A stretch of 64,000 nt of DNA, from the NCBI RefSeq assembly GCF_023555005.1, contig NZ_JAMJPJ010000011.1, positions 1 through 64,000 of the forward strand, read 5' to 3'. The position numbers and the translations under genes were made by a program. The notes under the pieces were generated by a model. That model did not search any database and was not told where the DNA came from. It saw only the letters and a program-made list of their open reading frames with translations. The stretch is from Halomonas llamarensis. Its GTDB lineage: Bacteria; Pseudomonadota; Gammaproteobacteria; Pseudomonadales; Halomonadaceae. This document shows positions 50,022 through 59,644 of this stretch, piece by piece. Within the stretch, counting starts at the first letter, position 1. Each line of letters starts with the position of its first letter.

Positions 50022-51419
50022 TTGGCGCTTATCGATACGCTCCACTTATTAACGCTTAATCCGCCCTTGTTACTTTGCATAGTGCTGGCGATTTCATTAC
50101 TAGAATCGCTTGCCCTAGTGGGTTTGCTGGTACCGGGCGTGGTGTTAATCACTACCGCGGCTTCCCTAGCGGGACACCAGGATATGGCCTTGGCGTGGTT
50201 AATCATTGCTGCCTTTATAGGCGCTTTTTTAGGCGACGGCATCAGTTATGCGCTGGGTTTTAAGTATCGTGAGCAAGTCACACAGCGCTGGCCACTGTCA
50301 CAGCATCCCGAATGGCTGGCCCGGGGGACGCGCTTCTTTGAACGCTATGGCGCGTGGTCCGTCTTCATAGGCCGTTTCGTGGGTCCAGTGCGGCCGGTTA
50401 TTCCCTTGGTCGCTGGCATGGTGCGGATGCCGCCGCGCACCTTTATCTGGGCCAACCTCGCCTCTGCCGGGTTATGGGCGCCCGCTTATGTGCTACCCGG
50501 CTACTTACTGGGCCGCACTTGGCAGCAACATTTAACGCTTCCGCCCGGTATAGAAGCAGCTCTCGTCATACTCGGCACGATTATCGTCGTTCTCGCCGTC
50601 ATTTTTTCCTGGGGACGGCATCAAACCTCACGGCACGGCACGCTTTATCGGGCGATTGCCGTTAGCATTCGTCGTTTGCCACTGCTACGCCGACCTTGGC
50701 TCGCCATGAGCCAATCAGGCGATGTTCCGCTGGCTTCATTGCTACTGCTGGTGATCGCAGTGGGCAGCCTATCCGGCTGGACGCTTTTGGTGATCGGCCA
50801 CGATGGACCGCTGGAGATGGATCTATTTGTTCAGCATCTGCTAACCCAGCTGCAAAGCGATGTTTCTGACACCGTCAGTCACATTTTTGCGCGTATCGGC
50901 GATACCTTGGGCATTATTGCCTTAACCCTGCCGTGGGCAACGTGGATGCTGAGGGGTAAGAGATGGGATGCGCTATTGCACTGGTGTGGCGCCTTTGCTG
51001 GCGTCACCCTGCTTAACATAGTGGGCAAAGGATTATTTGAACGCGCCCGTACAGATACACCGGACTACCTAATGGGTTCGTACTCTTATCCCAACGCCCA
51101 CACATCGACAGCCGTAGTGCTATTTGGGCTGACGGCAGCTTTCGTCGCAGCCGAAATGCCTCGTCAAAAGCGATTTTGGGCTTACTGGGCAGCACTGGCG
51201 CTTGCATTACCCATGGCGTTATCGCGGCTGGTGGTTGGTGTACACTGGTTTAGCGACTTGGTGGGAGGCGCGCTACTGGGATTAGCCGTCTGTGCGCTCA
51301 CGCTGCTGTACTGGCAACAGCAACCTCGCCCCTCTCTACGCTCCTGCCCGTGGCGGCTGCTCAGCGTCGCATCGCTGATGCTAATCGGTGCCCGCGTCAG
51401 CTTGCTGCCGCCAGTGTAG
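50022..51419 (+). CDS. DedA-type (VTT) membrane protein fused to PAP2 phosphatase
   Basis: From TTG 50022, which is six bases after an AGGAG site, the protein is 465 residues. The N-terminal half (about 1-190) is a DedA/VTT domain (SLLESLALVGLLVPGVVLI, ERYGAWSVFIGRFVGPVRPVIPLVAG), a family linked to lipid carrier flipping. The C-terminal half has PAP2 motifs KGLFERAR, SYPNAHTS and SRLVVGVHWFSD, all needed for lipid-phosphate hydrolysis. The fusion suggests dephosphorylation and translocation of one lipid, such as undecaprenyl pyrophosphate or phosphatidate, which is inference. A longer frame from 49806 would overlap the upstream gene and has no ribosome site. Confidence 0.88.
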   Translation: MALIDTLHLLTLNPPLLLCIVLAISLLESLALVGLLVPGVVLITTAASLAGHQDMALAWLIIAAFIGAFLGDGISYALGFKYREQVTQRWPLSQHPEWLARGTRFFERYGAWSVFIGRFVGPVRPVIPLVAGMVRMPPRTFIWANLASAGLWAPAYVLPGYLLGRTWQQHLTLPPGIEAALVILGTIIVVLAVIFSWGRHQTSRHGTLYRAIAVSIRRLPLLRRPWLAMSQSGDVPLASLLLLVIAVGSLSGWTLLVIGHDGPLEMDLFVQHLLTQLQSDVSDTVSHIFARIGDTLGIIALTLPWATWMLRGKRWDALLHWCGAFAGVTLLNIVGKGLFERARTDTPDYLMGSYSYPNAHTSTAVVLFGLTAAFVAAEMPRQKRFWAYWAALALALPMALSRLVVGVHWFSDLVGGALLGLAVCALTLLYWQQQPRPSLRSCPWRLLSVASLMLIGARVSLLPPV

Positions 51420-51440
51420 AATCAAATAGCTGCTCGCACG

Positions 51441-52064
51441 CTAGCCTAGCGCTAACCACACCCCCACCCCAATCATCAGCGTGCCCGCGATGCGGTTCAA
51501 CAGCCTAACATTGCCGCTTCTCCCCAACAGGCGCCGCAGTGTTTTGCCTCCCGTGGCGTAGGTCAGCATGCTGGCCAGTTCAATGGTTAAAATCACCGCG
51601 ATCAGCACACTTAGCTGCAGCGCCAAAGGCTTTTCGCCATCCAAAAACGGCGGCAACAGCACCATAAAAAATGCCCAGCCTTTCGGGTTAGCCACCGCGG
51701 TAACAAAGCCTTGCATCGCCAGCTGCCAGCGCCCTACCGGTGGTCCGGATTGTATGTCAGAGGGTATGGCCATGCGCCCACGGGAACGCCACATCATCAC
51801 CCCCAAATAGGCGAGATACGCCCCACCCACCCATTTAAATATCGCAAAAACGTCAGGGTGCTTGAGCATTAACGCCGCAACACCCGCCCCAGCAGCCGCT
51901 GCCACTAACCCCACACCTATTAGCTCGCCGATCATCATCCATAGGGTGCGCTTGACGCCCTGCGTCATCCCCAACACCATCGCCAGCGTCATGCACATCC
52001 CTGGAGTTAACGACACCAATAAAAAGGTTGGCACAAAGACCGAGAGCATAGCCCATGACAACAT
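51441..52064 (-). CDS. LysE-family amino-acid exporter
   Basis: The 207-residue protein has six membrane segments and the family N-terminus (FLLVSLTPGMCMTLAMVLGMTQG). LysE/RhtB proteins export amino acids or related small molecules, and the substrate is not predictable here. The start ATG 52064 follows AGAGGGAA; an upstream frame start at 52148 would overlap ubiX. It is on the same strand just after ubiX. Confidence 0.88.
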   Translation of the reverse strand: MLSWAMLSVFVPTFLLVSLTPGMCMTLAMVLGMTQGVKRTLWMMIGELIGVGLVAAAAGAGVAALMLKHPDVFAIFKWVGGAYLAYLGVMMWRSRGRMAIPSDIQSGPPVGRWQLAMQGFVTAVANPKGWAFFMVLLPPFLDGEKPLALQLSVLIAVILTIELASMLTYATGGKTLRRLLGRSGNVRLLNRIAGTLMIGVGVWLALG

Positions 52065-52077
52065 AATTAAGTTCCCT

Positions 52078-52698
52078 CTATTGTTTTCCCTCGCCCCAAC
52101 GCGGCACCAGGGCGTGCTTAATACCCAGCTGATTGAGGATTCGCGCAACGATAAAATCGATCAAATCATCAATGCAGGTAGGTTTGTGGTAAAACCCCGG
52201 TGCCGCGGGCAGCATAACGACGCCCAAGCGGCTGAGTGTCAGCATGTGCTCTAAATGAATCGGTGAAAATGGTGTTTCGCGTGGCACCATGACTAAGGTA
52301 CGGCGCTCTTTGATCGCGACATCCGCCGCGCGCTCGATCAAGTTATTGCTCGCTCCAGTCGCCACGGCAGAAAGCGTGCCGGTCGAGCACGGGCAAATCA
52401 CCATAGCAGACGGCGCTCCCGAACCAGAGGCGACCGGCGCCATCCAGTCCTCGCGGCCAAAACAGCGGATTTGCCCGTCAGCGGCGCCACTACGCTCAAG
52501 CAATGCTTCAGTGAGGCGCTGCGGCTGGGCAGGCAGGGAAGTCTCCATCTCGGTCGCAATTACCATATGCGCGGCTTTCGAGATCATCACCCACACTTCG
52601 TGCTGGGCTTTAACGAGCACATCGATCAGACGCAACCCATACTGCGCGCCGGACGCACCGGTTAACGCCACGGTCACCGGCGGTTTAAAGGCTGTCAT
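52078..52698 (-). CDS. ubiX: Flavin prenyltransferase UbiX
   Basis: UbiX makes prenylated FMN, the cofactor of the UbiD decarboxylase in ubiquinone synthesis. The 206-residue protein has the flavoprotein start VALTGASGAQYGLRL and the CPCSTGTLSAVATG and VPRETPFSPIHLEHM motifs. A strong AAGGAG precedes its ATG. It follows mpl by three bases, an arrangement also found in Pseudomonas. Confidence 0.96.
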   Translation of the reverse strand: MTAFKPPVTVALTGASGAQYGLRLIDVLVKAQHEVWVMISKAAHMVIATEMETSLPAQPQRLTEALLERSGAADGQIRCFGREDWMAPVASGSGAPSAMVICPCSTGTLSAVATGASNNLIERAADVAIKERRTLVMVPRETPFSPIHLEHMLTLSRLGVVMLPAAPGFYHKPTCIDDLIDFIVARILNQLGIKHALVPRWGEGKQ

Positions 52699-52701
52699 TC
52701 G

Positions 52702-54093
52702 CTACTCCTTGCCCTGCTGAGCTCGCGCGGCGAGCGCCGTTAATAAACGCGCGTGAACGTCGCCGAAACTCCCATTGGACATCACCACAATACGATCCAA
52801 AGGTGACGCCTGTGTGACCACCGCTTGTACGAGCGAATCAATATCATCATATCCACTTGCTTTATCGCCCTGCGGTGCAATTAGCTCGACAACGGACCAA
52901 TCAAGCTCGGGTGGCTGATACCAGTACGCATGATCCGCCGCGGCCACGCTGTCCTTCAACTGCGTTTTCATCGTCCCTATGCGCATGGTGTTAGAACGTG
53001 GCTCGATCACCGCTAATAGCCGCCCTTTCGTCGTCGCGGCGCGTAAGCCGTTTAGGGTCGCGGCAATCGCCGTGGGATGATGCGCAAAGTCATCAATGAC
53101 CTGAATACCATTGATCTCCCCGCGTACCTCCTGGCGCCGCTTGGGGTTTTCAAACCGCGACAACGCCGCGCAGCTGCGTGCAAGATCCGCCCCACAAGCA
53201 GAGGCCGCGGCCAGCGCCCCCAGCGCATTGCGCGCGTTATACTCCCCCGTGAGGGACCAATCCACCACGGCATCTTCTTCGCCGCTATCGTGGCGCCGGA
53301 TCACCTGAAAGCGGCTTGCGTCCTTACGCTCTAACACCAGCTGCCATGCACTACTGGGCTCGCCGCCAAAATGCGCAACCGGCGTCCACACGCCTTGTTT
53401 CAACACCCGTTCAAGCGCAGGTTGGTCGTCCGCCACCCATATCTGCCCTTGGCTTGGCACCGTGCGCACAAGGTGGTGAAACTGGCGCTCAATTGCCGCC
53501 AAATCGGGAAAAATATCGGCGTGATCAAACTCTAAGTTATTTAACACCGCGATCTGCGGGCGATAATGCACAAACTTGGAGCGCTTATCGAAAAACGCCG
53601 TGTCATATTCATCCGCCTCCACCACAAAGGGCGAATGACTATCGCCCAGCCGGGCAGAAACACCAAAATTGCGCGGCACACCGCCGATCAAAAAACCGGG
53701 TTTTAACCCTGCGCTTTCCAAAAGCCACGCTAAAAGGCTCGCGGTCGTCGTTTTACCGTGCGTGCCCGCCACCGCGATAACCTTGCGACCCGGCAGCACG
53801 TGCTCGGCGAGCCACTGTGCGCCGGAGGTGTAAGACAAGCCGCTATTTAACAGCGCTTCGACCTCTTCGTTGCCGCGCGAAAGCGCATTGCCCACCACGA
53901 CGGCATCCGGCGCTGGCGCTAGATTGTCGGCGCGGTAGCCCTCTTGCAGGGTAATACCGACTTCTTCTAGCTGCGTGCTCATCGGCGGGTAAACGTTAGC
54001 GTCCGAGCCACTGACCTGATAACCAAGCTCGCGGGCAAGAAGTGCCAGGCTGCCCATAAAAGTGCCGCAAATCCCGATAATATGCAGATGCAT
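52702..54093 (-). CDS. mpl: UDP-N-acetylmuramate:L-Ala-gamma-D-Glu-meso-DAP ligase
   Basis: Mpl reattaches recycled murein tripeptide to UDP-MurNAc, short-cutting cell-wall synthesis. From ATG 54093 (AAAGAGG upstream) the protein is 463 residues. It has the Mur-ligase glycine motif (HIIGICGTFMGSLA), Walker loop GTHGKTTTAS and DDFAHHPTAI. An alternative GTG at 54102 is too close to the ribosome site. It belongs with the recycling side of the cell-wall genes of this window. Confidence 0.96.
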   Translation of the reverse strand: MHLHIIGICGTFMGSLALLARELGYQVSGSDANVYPPMSTQLEEVGITLQEGYRADNLAPAPDAVVVGNALSRGNEEVEALLNSGLSYTSGAQWLAEHVLPGRKVIAVAGTHGKTTTASLLAWLLESAGLKPGFLIGGVPRNFGVSARLGDSHSPFVVEADEYDTAFFDKRSKFVHYRPQIAVLNNLEFDHADIFPDLAAIERQFHHLVRTVPSQGQIWVADDQPALERVLKQGVWTPVAHFGGEPSSAWQLVLERKDASRFQVIRRHDSGEEDAVVDWSLTGEYNARNALGALAAASACGADLARSCAALSRFENPKRRQEVRGEINGIQVIDDFAHHPTAIAATLNGLRAATTKGRLLAVIEPRSNTMRIGTMKTQLKDSVAAADHAYWYQPPELDWSVVELIAPQGDKASGYDDIDSLVQAVVTQASPLDRIVVMSNGSFGDVHARLLTALAARAQQGKE

Positions 54094-54316
54094 GGCCGTC
54101 ACGCCTCTTTGAATGTCTTGTTACACACGGCAAAGCCTGGCCGTGCTATTCGATGAAAACAGCGCCAAAGCCTAGCACGGAGGCCGGCGTGACTCACCCA
54201 GCACGTTACCGATGTGACAAAACCGGTGAGTTAATGCAGGATGCCCACATCGTTTTCACTATCTCTGGCTCTATTTCAATAACCCGCCCCCGTCTTTTAC
54301 TCATTAGGAGCTCACA

Positions 54317-54709
54317 ATGCGTATCTTGATTCGCTACTTTTTTCGCGGCGTTCGACTGATTCTCGCGCCGGTAATGTTAATTAGCGAAAAACTTTCGACC
54401 CCCAAATCCGTTGAGCGCACCTCTGAAGAGCAGGCCGAAGTGGATAAAGCGTGCGAAACATTAGCACTTTATCAGTTCCGTACCTGCCCGTTTTGCATCA
54501 AAGTGCGCAAAGAAATGGCACGCTTAGGGCTTAACATTGAGCATCGCGATGCTCAACTCGATCCGGCGCACAAAAAAGCGCTGCAGGAAGGCGGTGGCCG
54601 TGTCAAAGTTCCTTGCCTGAAAATCACCCACAACGACGGGCACGACGAATGGCTGTATGAGTCTGACGATATCATTGCCTACCTTCGTCGCCGCTTTGGG
54701 CAGGCCTAA
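54317..54709 (+). CDS. Membrane-anchored glutaredoxin-like protein
   Basis: The 130-residue protein has a short hydrophobic N-terminus (FFRGVRLILAPVMLISE) and then a glutaredoxin/GST-N thioredoxin fold with CPFC (at about 57-60), the cis-proline segment VKVPCLKI and YESDDIIAYL. It should reduce disulfides or glutathione adducts at the inner face of the membrane. Whether the N-terminus is an anchor or a peripheral helix is not clear. It stands alone, divergent from mpl, with a GGAG site before its ATG. Confidence 0.88.
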   Translation: MRILIRYFFRGVRLILAPVMLISEKLSTPKSVERTSEEQAEVDKACETLALYQFRTCPFCIKVRKEMARLGLNIEHRDAQLDPAHKKALQEGGGRVKVPCLKITHNDGHDEWLYESDDIIAYLRRRFGQA

Positions 54710-54920
54710 ACGAAAGTACCAAACACAAAACAGACGTTTGCCCCACATTTTTAACCTTTGGTCTAACCCGCGCCAACTAGAAGCCCCCGTTGCCGCGGGT
54801 CATAGAGCAGATGGATAGGGCCTGTCATTATTTCGATTGTGGCCTTTCAGCGATGGTCTCTATGTTGTTGATGACAAGTTTAAGAAAGTCGTTGGCATCA
54901 AAACCACAACAGGAAAGACT

Positions 54921-56522
54921 ATGGCTCAGCATACCTTGCATACTTCAACGTTCAAAAAAACGCTTCTCGCTTCAGCGATGGCGGCAACGCTTGTCGGCAC
55001 AGGACTTGTGTCGACTGCAGCACAGGCTGAAAACACGCTGCGTATGGCGTATGACGCCGACCCGGTATCGCTGGATATTCACGAACAGCTCTCTGGCGGC
55101 ATCCTGCAGCTGTCACACATGACCCACGATCCGCTGGTGCGTTGGAATGATTCCCTTGAGTTCGAGCCGCGCCTAGCTGCCGACTGGGAACAAGTCGACG
55201 ACACCACCATGCGTATGTCGCTGCGCGAAGGGGTTAAGTTTCACAGCGGAAACACCTTCACCGCCGACGATGTGGTTTGGACCATCGAACGCCTCCAGCG
55301 CAGCCCTGACTTCAAAGCCATTTTTGATCCCATTGAAAGTGTCACCGCCGTTGACGATCATACGGTAGAGATTATTACCAAAAAGCCCTACCCCTTGCTG
55401 CTGAATTTGGCCACCTACGCCTTCCCGATGGATAGCGCTTTCTATTCGGGTGAAGCCGAAGACGGCGATCCAAAAGACGAAATCGTCAAAAACGGCAACT
55501 CCTTCGCATCACGCAACGTTTCAGGCACCGGCCCTTATACCGTCGCTGACCGCCAGCAGGGCGTGCGTACCGAGTTCGAGCGCAACCCTAACTATTGGGA
55601 CACCGAATCGCCGGGTAACGTCGACACCATCATCCTCAAGCCCATTAGCGAGAATGCTACCCGCGTTGCGGCACTGCTTTCCGGCGACGTCGATTTTATC
55701 GCACCGGTGCCGCCCAATGATCTGGAACGCGTGCGCGAAAGCGAGGATGCTAAGCTCGTGACGATGTCGGGCACGCGTATCATTTTCTTCCACATGAACC
55801 AAGAACGCGTTGAAGCGTTCCAAGATCCGCGTGTGCGTCAGGCGTTTGCCTATGCCGTTAACCAGGAAGCGATTGCCGATCGGTTAATGAAAGGCTTTGC
55901 CACGCCGGCAGCGCAGTTTTCACCGGAAGGCTACGCGGGTCATGTCGAAAGTCTCGAGAAACGCTACGATCTAGAACGCGCTCAGACCCTGATGGCGGAA
56001 GCGGGCTACGCCGACGGCTTTGACATCACCATGATGGCACCCAACAACCGCTACGTGAACGATGCCAAAATTGCCCAGGCCGTTGCCGCGATGCTGGCCC
56101 GTATCAACGTTAATGTCGATCTAAGCACCCTGCCGAAAGCGCAATACTGGGGTGAGTACGACGACCGTGCCGCCGACATGATGCTGATTGGCTGGCACGC
56201 CGACACCGAAGACAGCGCCAATTTCCATGAGTACTTAACCGCCTGCGTTGATCTGGATACCGGCGCTGGACAGTACAACGCGGGTAACTACTGCAATCCA
56301 GCGCTTGATGCACTGGTTGCCGAGGCCAATGTGGAAGTGGACCGTGCCGAGCGTGCGGCCATGCTACAGGAAGTTGAGCAGACACTTTATGACGAAGCCG
56401 CGATCCTGCCGCTGCACTGGCAAGACTTAGCCTGGGCGTCGGCCAATCACGTCAACATTGAGCCGGTGCTCAACGTAATGAACTTCCCCTACCTGGGTGA
56501 CTTGGTCATGGACGCCGAATAA
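54921..56522 (+). CDS. Peptide/dipeptide ABC transporter substrate-binding protein
   Basis: The 533-residue periplasmic protein has a signal peptide cut after AQA (about residue 36) and the family-5 solute-binding fold. ATG 54921, after AGGAAAG, gives a normal signal; a frame from 54837 adds 28 residues without support. It captures peptides or related solutes for the importer encoded behind it. It is the first gene of the operon and is followed by a strong hairpin at 56558-56590, which would favour its higher expression. Confidence 0.93.
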   Translation: MAQHTLHTSTFKKTLLASAMAATLVGTGLVSTAAQAENTLRMAYDADPVSLDIHEQLSGGILQLSHMTHDPLVRWNDSLEFEPRLAADWEQVDDTTMRMSLREGVKFHSGNTFTADDVVWTIERLQRSPDFKAIFDPIESVTAVDDHTVEIITKKPYPLLLNLATYAFPMDSAFYSGEAEDGDPKDEIVKNGNSFASRNVSGTGPYTVADRQQGVRTEFERNPNYWDTESPGNVDTIILKPISENATRVAALLSGDVDFIAPVPPNDLERVRESEDAKLVTMSGTRIIFFHMNQERVEAFQDPRVRQAFAYAVNQEAIADRLMKGFATPAAQFSPEGYAGHVESLEKRYDLERAQTLMAEAGYADGFDITMMAPNNRYVNDAKIAQAVAAMLARINVNVDLSTLPKAQYWGEYDDRAADMMLIGWHADTEDSANFHEYLTACVDLDTGAGQYNAGNYCNPALDALVAEANVEVDRAERAAMLQEVEQTLYDEAAILPLHWQDLAWASANHVNIEPVLNVMNFPYLGDLVMDAE

Positions 56523-56557
56523 CGCCTTCAATGCGTTAACCCAGTGCCATTTGACTG

Positions 56558-56590
56558 GCTCGCCCCGAGGTTATCCGCCCCGGGGCGAGC
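56558..56590 (+). promoter_or_regulatory. Perfect 10-bp stem-loop between the binding-protein and permease genes
   Basis: GCTCGCCCCG (56558-56567) pairs exactly with CGGGGCGAGC (56581-56590) around a 13-base loop, then TTCCCCTGTTTT follows. Similar hairpins in ABC operons protect the upstream mRNA or partly terminate transcription, so that the binding protein is made in excess. That role is inferred here from position and form. Confidence 0.7.
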
Positions 56591-56620
56591 TTCCCCTGTT
56601 TTATCAACGGAACCGTTCTA

Positions 56621-57667
56621 ATGATCGCCTTTTTGGTTAAGCGCCTCTTTCATGCGCTGCTGGTGATGTTTGTCATCAGCATCATTGCCTTTGCTATACA
56701 AGATAACCTGGGCGACCCGATTCAGCAGATGGTCGGCCAGTCGGTACCGGAGAGCGAACGTGCCGAACTTCGTGAAGAGCTTGGGCTCAACGACCCATTC
56801 CTAGTGCAATACGCACGCTTTGCGATTAATGCGGCACAGTTTGATTTCGGTTATTCCTACGTGTTCAACCAACCCACTACCGACGTTGTCGCGCGCCACC
56901 TGCCGGCAACGCTAGAACTCGTGGCCGCGGCCACTTTTTTGATTGTGACCCTCTCGGTGCCCATTGGCGTTTATAGCGCCATCAAGCCTCGTGCATGGAT
57001 TTCCCGATTTTTTATGGGCATATCGATTGTTGGTATCTCGATCCCGGTGTTTCTCACCGCCATCATGCTAATTCAGCTCTTCGCCATCGGCGTCAGCTGG
57101 ACACCCTTTCCCGTCGATACCGGCTGGGGCAGTTGGCTCAATGACGTAATCTCCACCGAAGGGGGAATGCCCGCTTACGGCCGCGGCGACCCAGTGGCGG
57201 TGTTTGGCACTTGGGAAACTAACTTTGCAAGCCTAGAGGGATTAACGTACCTAATACTCCCCGCGGTTTCGCTGGCCTCGATCATGCTACCGCTCTTTAT
57301 CCGCTTGATTCGCGCTGAAATGCTTGAGGTAATGCAATCTGACTACGTTAAGTTTGCCCGTGCTAAAGGCATTTCCATGCGTCGCATCTATTTTCTGCAT
57401 GCGTTGAAAAACACCATGCTGCCGGTCATTACCGTTGGCGGGGTGCAGATTGGTACGCTCGTGGCTTACACCATCCTGACCGAAACGGTTTTCCAGTGGC
57501 CCGGCATGGGGCTTATGTTCCTGGATGCCATCGAGCGTTCTGATATTCCGCTCATCGTGACCTATCTCATGATCGTGGGCCTGATCTTTGTGATCACCAA
57601 CACGATTGTCGACCTGATCTACGGCCTGGTTAACCCCACCGTCAAACTGACTGGAAAGTCCGCATGA
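56621..57667 (+). CDS. Dipeptide-type ABC transporter permease (DppB-like)
   Basis: The 348-residue inner-membrane permease has six membrane segments and the BPD motif contacting the ATPases (AKGISMRRIYFLHALKNTMLPVI begins the EAA loop). It is of the DppB/OppB type. Its stop overlaps the start of the next permease (ATGA). Confidence 0.95.
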   Translation: MIAFLVKRLFHALLVMFVISIIAFAIQDNLGDPIQQMVGQSVPESERAELREELGLNDPFLVQYARFAINAAQFDFGYSYVFNQPTTDVVARHLPATLELVAAATFLIVTLSVPIGVYSAIKPRAWISRFFMGISIVGISIPVFLTAIMLIQLFAIGVSWTPFPVDTGWGSWLNDVISTEGGMPAYGRGDPVAVFGTWETNFASLEGLTYLILPAVSLASIMLPLFIRLIRAEMLEVMQSDYVKFARAKGISMRRIYFLHALKNTMLPVITVGGVQIGTLVAYTILTETVFQWPGMGLMFLDAIERSDIPLIVTYLMIVGLIFVITNTIVDLIYGLVNPTVKLTGKSA

Positions 57668-58605
57668 ATGCATCCTCTTCCGTGCTTCCCAGCCGCTGGG
57701 AACGCTTTCGTGACTCGTATCTGCTCTACAGTTTCAAACGCGACATCGTCGCTCAAATCAGCCTGGTGGTGTTCATTGCACTGGTAGCCGTCGCGGTACT
57801 CGCGCCGTGGCTATCGCCCATGAACCCGTATGACTTGGCACAGATCGATATTCTGTCCTCGGAACTACCACCGTTTTGGATCGACGGTAGCGATGCACAG
57901 TACCTGCTAGGCACTGACGCGCAGGGCCGCGATATGCTCTCGACCATTTTGTACGGCGCACGCGTATCGCTGATGATCGGTTTTGGCGCCGTGGCACTTC
58001 AGGCGCTAATCGGCGTTTGTTTTGGCCTGCTTGCCGGCTATCTGGGCGGGCGTATTGACGCGTTTCTCATGCGTCTCGCGGATATCCAGCTGTCGTTCTC
58101 TACGCTGATGGTCGCGATTATCGTTGGCGCACTGGTCAAGGCCATTTTTGGTGGAGCCACCTTTAGTGCTTATGCCGTGCCGCTTTTGATACTGATCATT
58201 GGCCTGGCTGAATGGCCGCAGTACGCCCGCACCGTGCGCGCTTCAGTACTTGCTGAGAAAAACAAAGAGTACGTCGATGCCGCCCGCGTCATGGGGCTAC
58301 GCAGTAAGCGGATTATGTTCCGCCACGTGCTGCCCAACACGCTCTCGCCGATTTTCGTGATCTCCACCGTGCAGATCGCTAACGCGATTATTTCCGAGGC
58401 GGCGCTATCGTTTCTGGGCCTGGGGATGCCGGAAACCCACCCGTCGCTGGGCTCGCTGATCAAAGCCGGATTTGACTACATCCAGTCCGGCTCCTGGTGG
58501 ATCACCCTGATCCCGGGCGCAGTGCTGATAGTGCTGGTGTTGTCGATCAACCTACTCGGCGATTGGCTACGCGATGTCATGAACCCACGACTCTACAAAG
58601 GCTGA
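57664..58605 (+). CDS. Dipeptide-type ABC transporter permease (DppC-like)
   Basis: The 313-residue second permease has an N-terminal cytoplasmic segment, six membrane segments and the EAA loop (ARVMGLRSKRIMFRHVLPNT). It pairs with the permease before it to form the channel. Only seven bases separate it from the first ATPase. Confidence 0.95.
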   Translation: MNASSSVLPSRWERFRDSYLLYSFKRDIVAQISLVVFIALVAVAVLAPWLSPMNPYDLAQIDILSSELPPFWIDGSDAQYLLGTDAQGRDMLSTILYGARVSLMIGFGAVALQALIGVCFGLLAGYLGGRIDAFLMRLADIQLSFSTLMVAIIVGALVKAIFGGATFSAYAVPLLILIIGLAEWPQYARTVRASVLAEKNKEYVDAARVMGLRSKRIMFRHVLPNTLSPIFVISTVQIANAIISEAALSFLGLGMPETHPSLGSLIKAGFDYIQSGSWWITLIPGAVLIVLVLSINLLGDWLRDVMNPRLYKG

Positions 58606-58612
58606 AAATTCC

Positions 58613-59644
58613 ATGGCACTGCTAGAAGTCAACCACCTCGATGTCCGCTTTGCCCTGCGCCTAAGCGAAGTCCACGCCCTACGCGACGTCAACTTTACCC
58701 TTGAGCGCGGCGAGCGCTTAGGCATCGTTGGCGAATCCGGCGCGGGCAAGTCCGTTGCTGCTTTTTCGCTACTGAACCTGATTGCCAAACCTGGTTTTAT
58801 TGCGGGGGGAGAGGTCCGTTTTGACGGCAAACAACTCAACGGCATGTCGGAACGGGCCTTGCGTAAAGTGCGCGGCAACCGCATTTCGATGATTTTCCAA
58901 GACCCGATGATGACGCTCAACCCGGTGCTTTCCATCGGCGAGCAAATGCTCGAGTGCTTAAAAGCCCACCGGCGCATCTCCTCCAAGAAAGCCCGCGCCA
59001 TCGCACTGGATAAGCTGCGCCAGGTGCAAATCCCGTCGCCGGAAACGCGTTTGGATCAATACCCACACGAACTCTCTGGCGGCATGCGCCAACGTATCAT
59101 TATCGCCATCGCACTGTTGCTCGACCCGGATATCATCGTTGCCGACGAGCCCACCACGGCACTGGATGTGACCATCCAGGCCGAGATCATGGCGCTATTA
59201 CTGGAGCTGTGTGAAAAGTACAACGTCGGGCTGATTTTGATTACCCACGATTTAGGCGTGGTGAGCCAGGTCACCCAGCGGATGCTGGTAATGTACGCCG
59301 GGCGCGTGATCGAGCAAGGGCCGACGCGTGAAATCATCAATGACCCACAGCATCCCTATACCCAAGGGCTGATCAACGCCCTACCGCAAATGGCCACCCC
59401 GGGTGAGAAGCTTAACCAGATTCGTGGCAGCATGCCCTCGCTATCTAACCTGCCTAGCGGCTGCGCTTTCCACCCACGCTGCGACTTTATCAAACGCGCC
59501 GATGGCACCCAGCGCCCAGCCTGCACTCAGCAAGTGCCGGCGTTTGTCACGTCGGGCAACTGCAAGGTCGCCTGCCACATGGTAGCCGAACTGTTAGACA
59601 AAGAGGCCAATGATGAAGCCCGCTTGAAGGAGACGAACCCATGA
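58613..59644 (+). CDS. Dipeptide-type ABC transporter ATPase (DppD-like)
   Basis: The 343-residue ATPase has Walker A GESGAGKS (40-47), signature LSGGM, Walker [13 protein letters not shown] and the C-terminal cysteine cluster typical of DppD/OppD ([10 protein letters not shown], with later cysteines) that may bind an iron-sulfur cluster. It overlaps the second ATPase gene by four bases. Confidence 0.95.
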   Translation: MALLEVNHLDVRFALRLSEVHALRDVNFTLERGERLGIVGESGAGKSVAAFSLLNLIAKPGFIAGGEVRFDGKQLNGMSERALRKVRGNRISMIFQDPMMTLNPVLSIGEQMLECLKAHRRISSKKARAIALDKLRQVQIPSPETRLDQYPHELSGGMRQRIIIAIALLLDPDIIVADEPTTALDVTIQAEIMALLLELCEKYNVGLILITHDLGVVSQVTQRMLVMYAGRVIEQGPTREIINDPQHPYTQGLINALPQMATPGEKLNQIRGSMPSLSNLPSGCAFHPRCDFIKRADGTQRPACTQQVPAFVTSGNCKVACHMVAELLDKEANDEARLKETNP

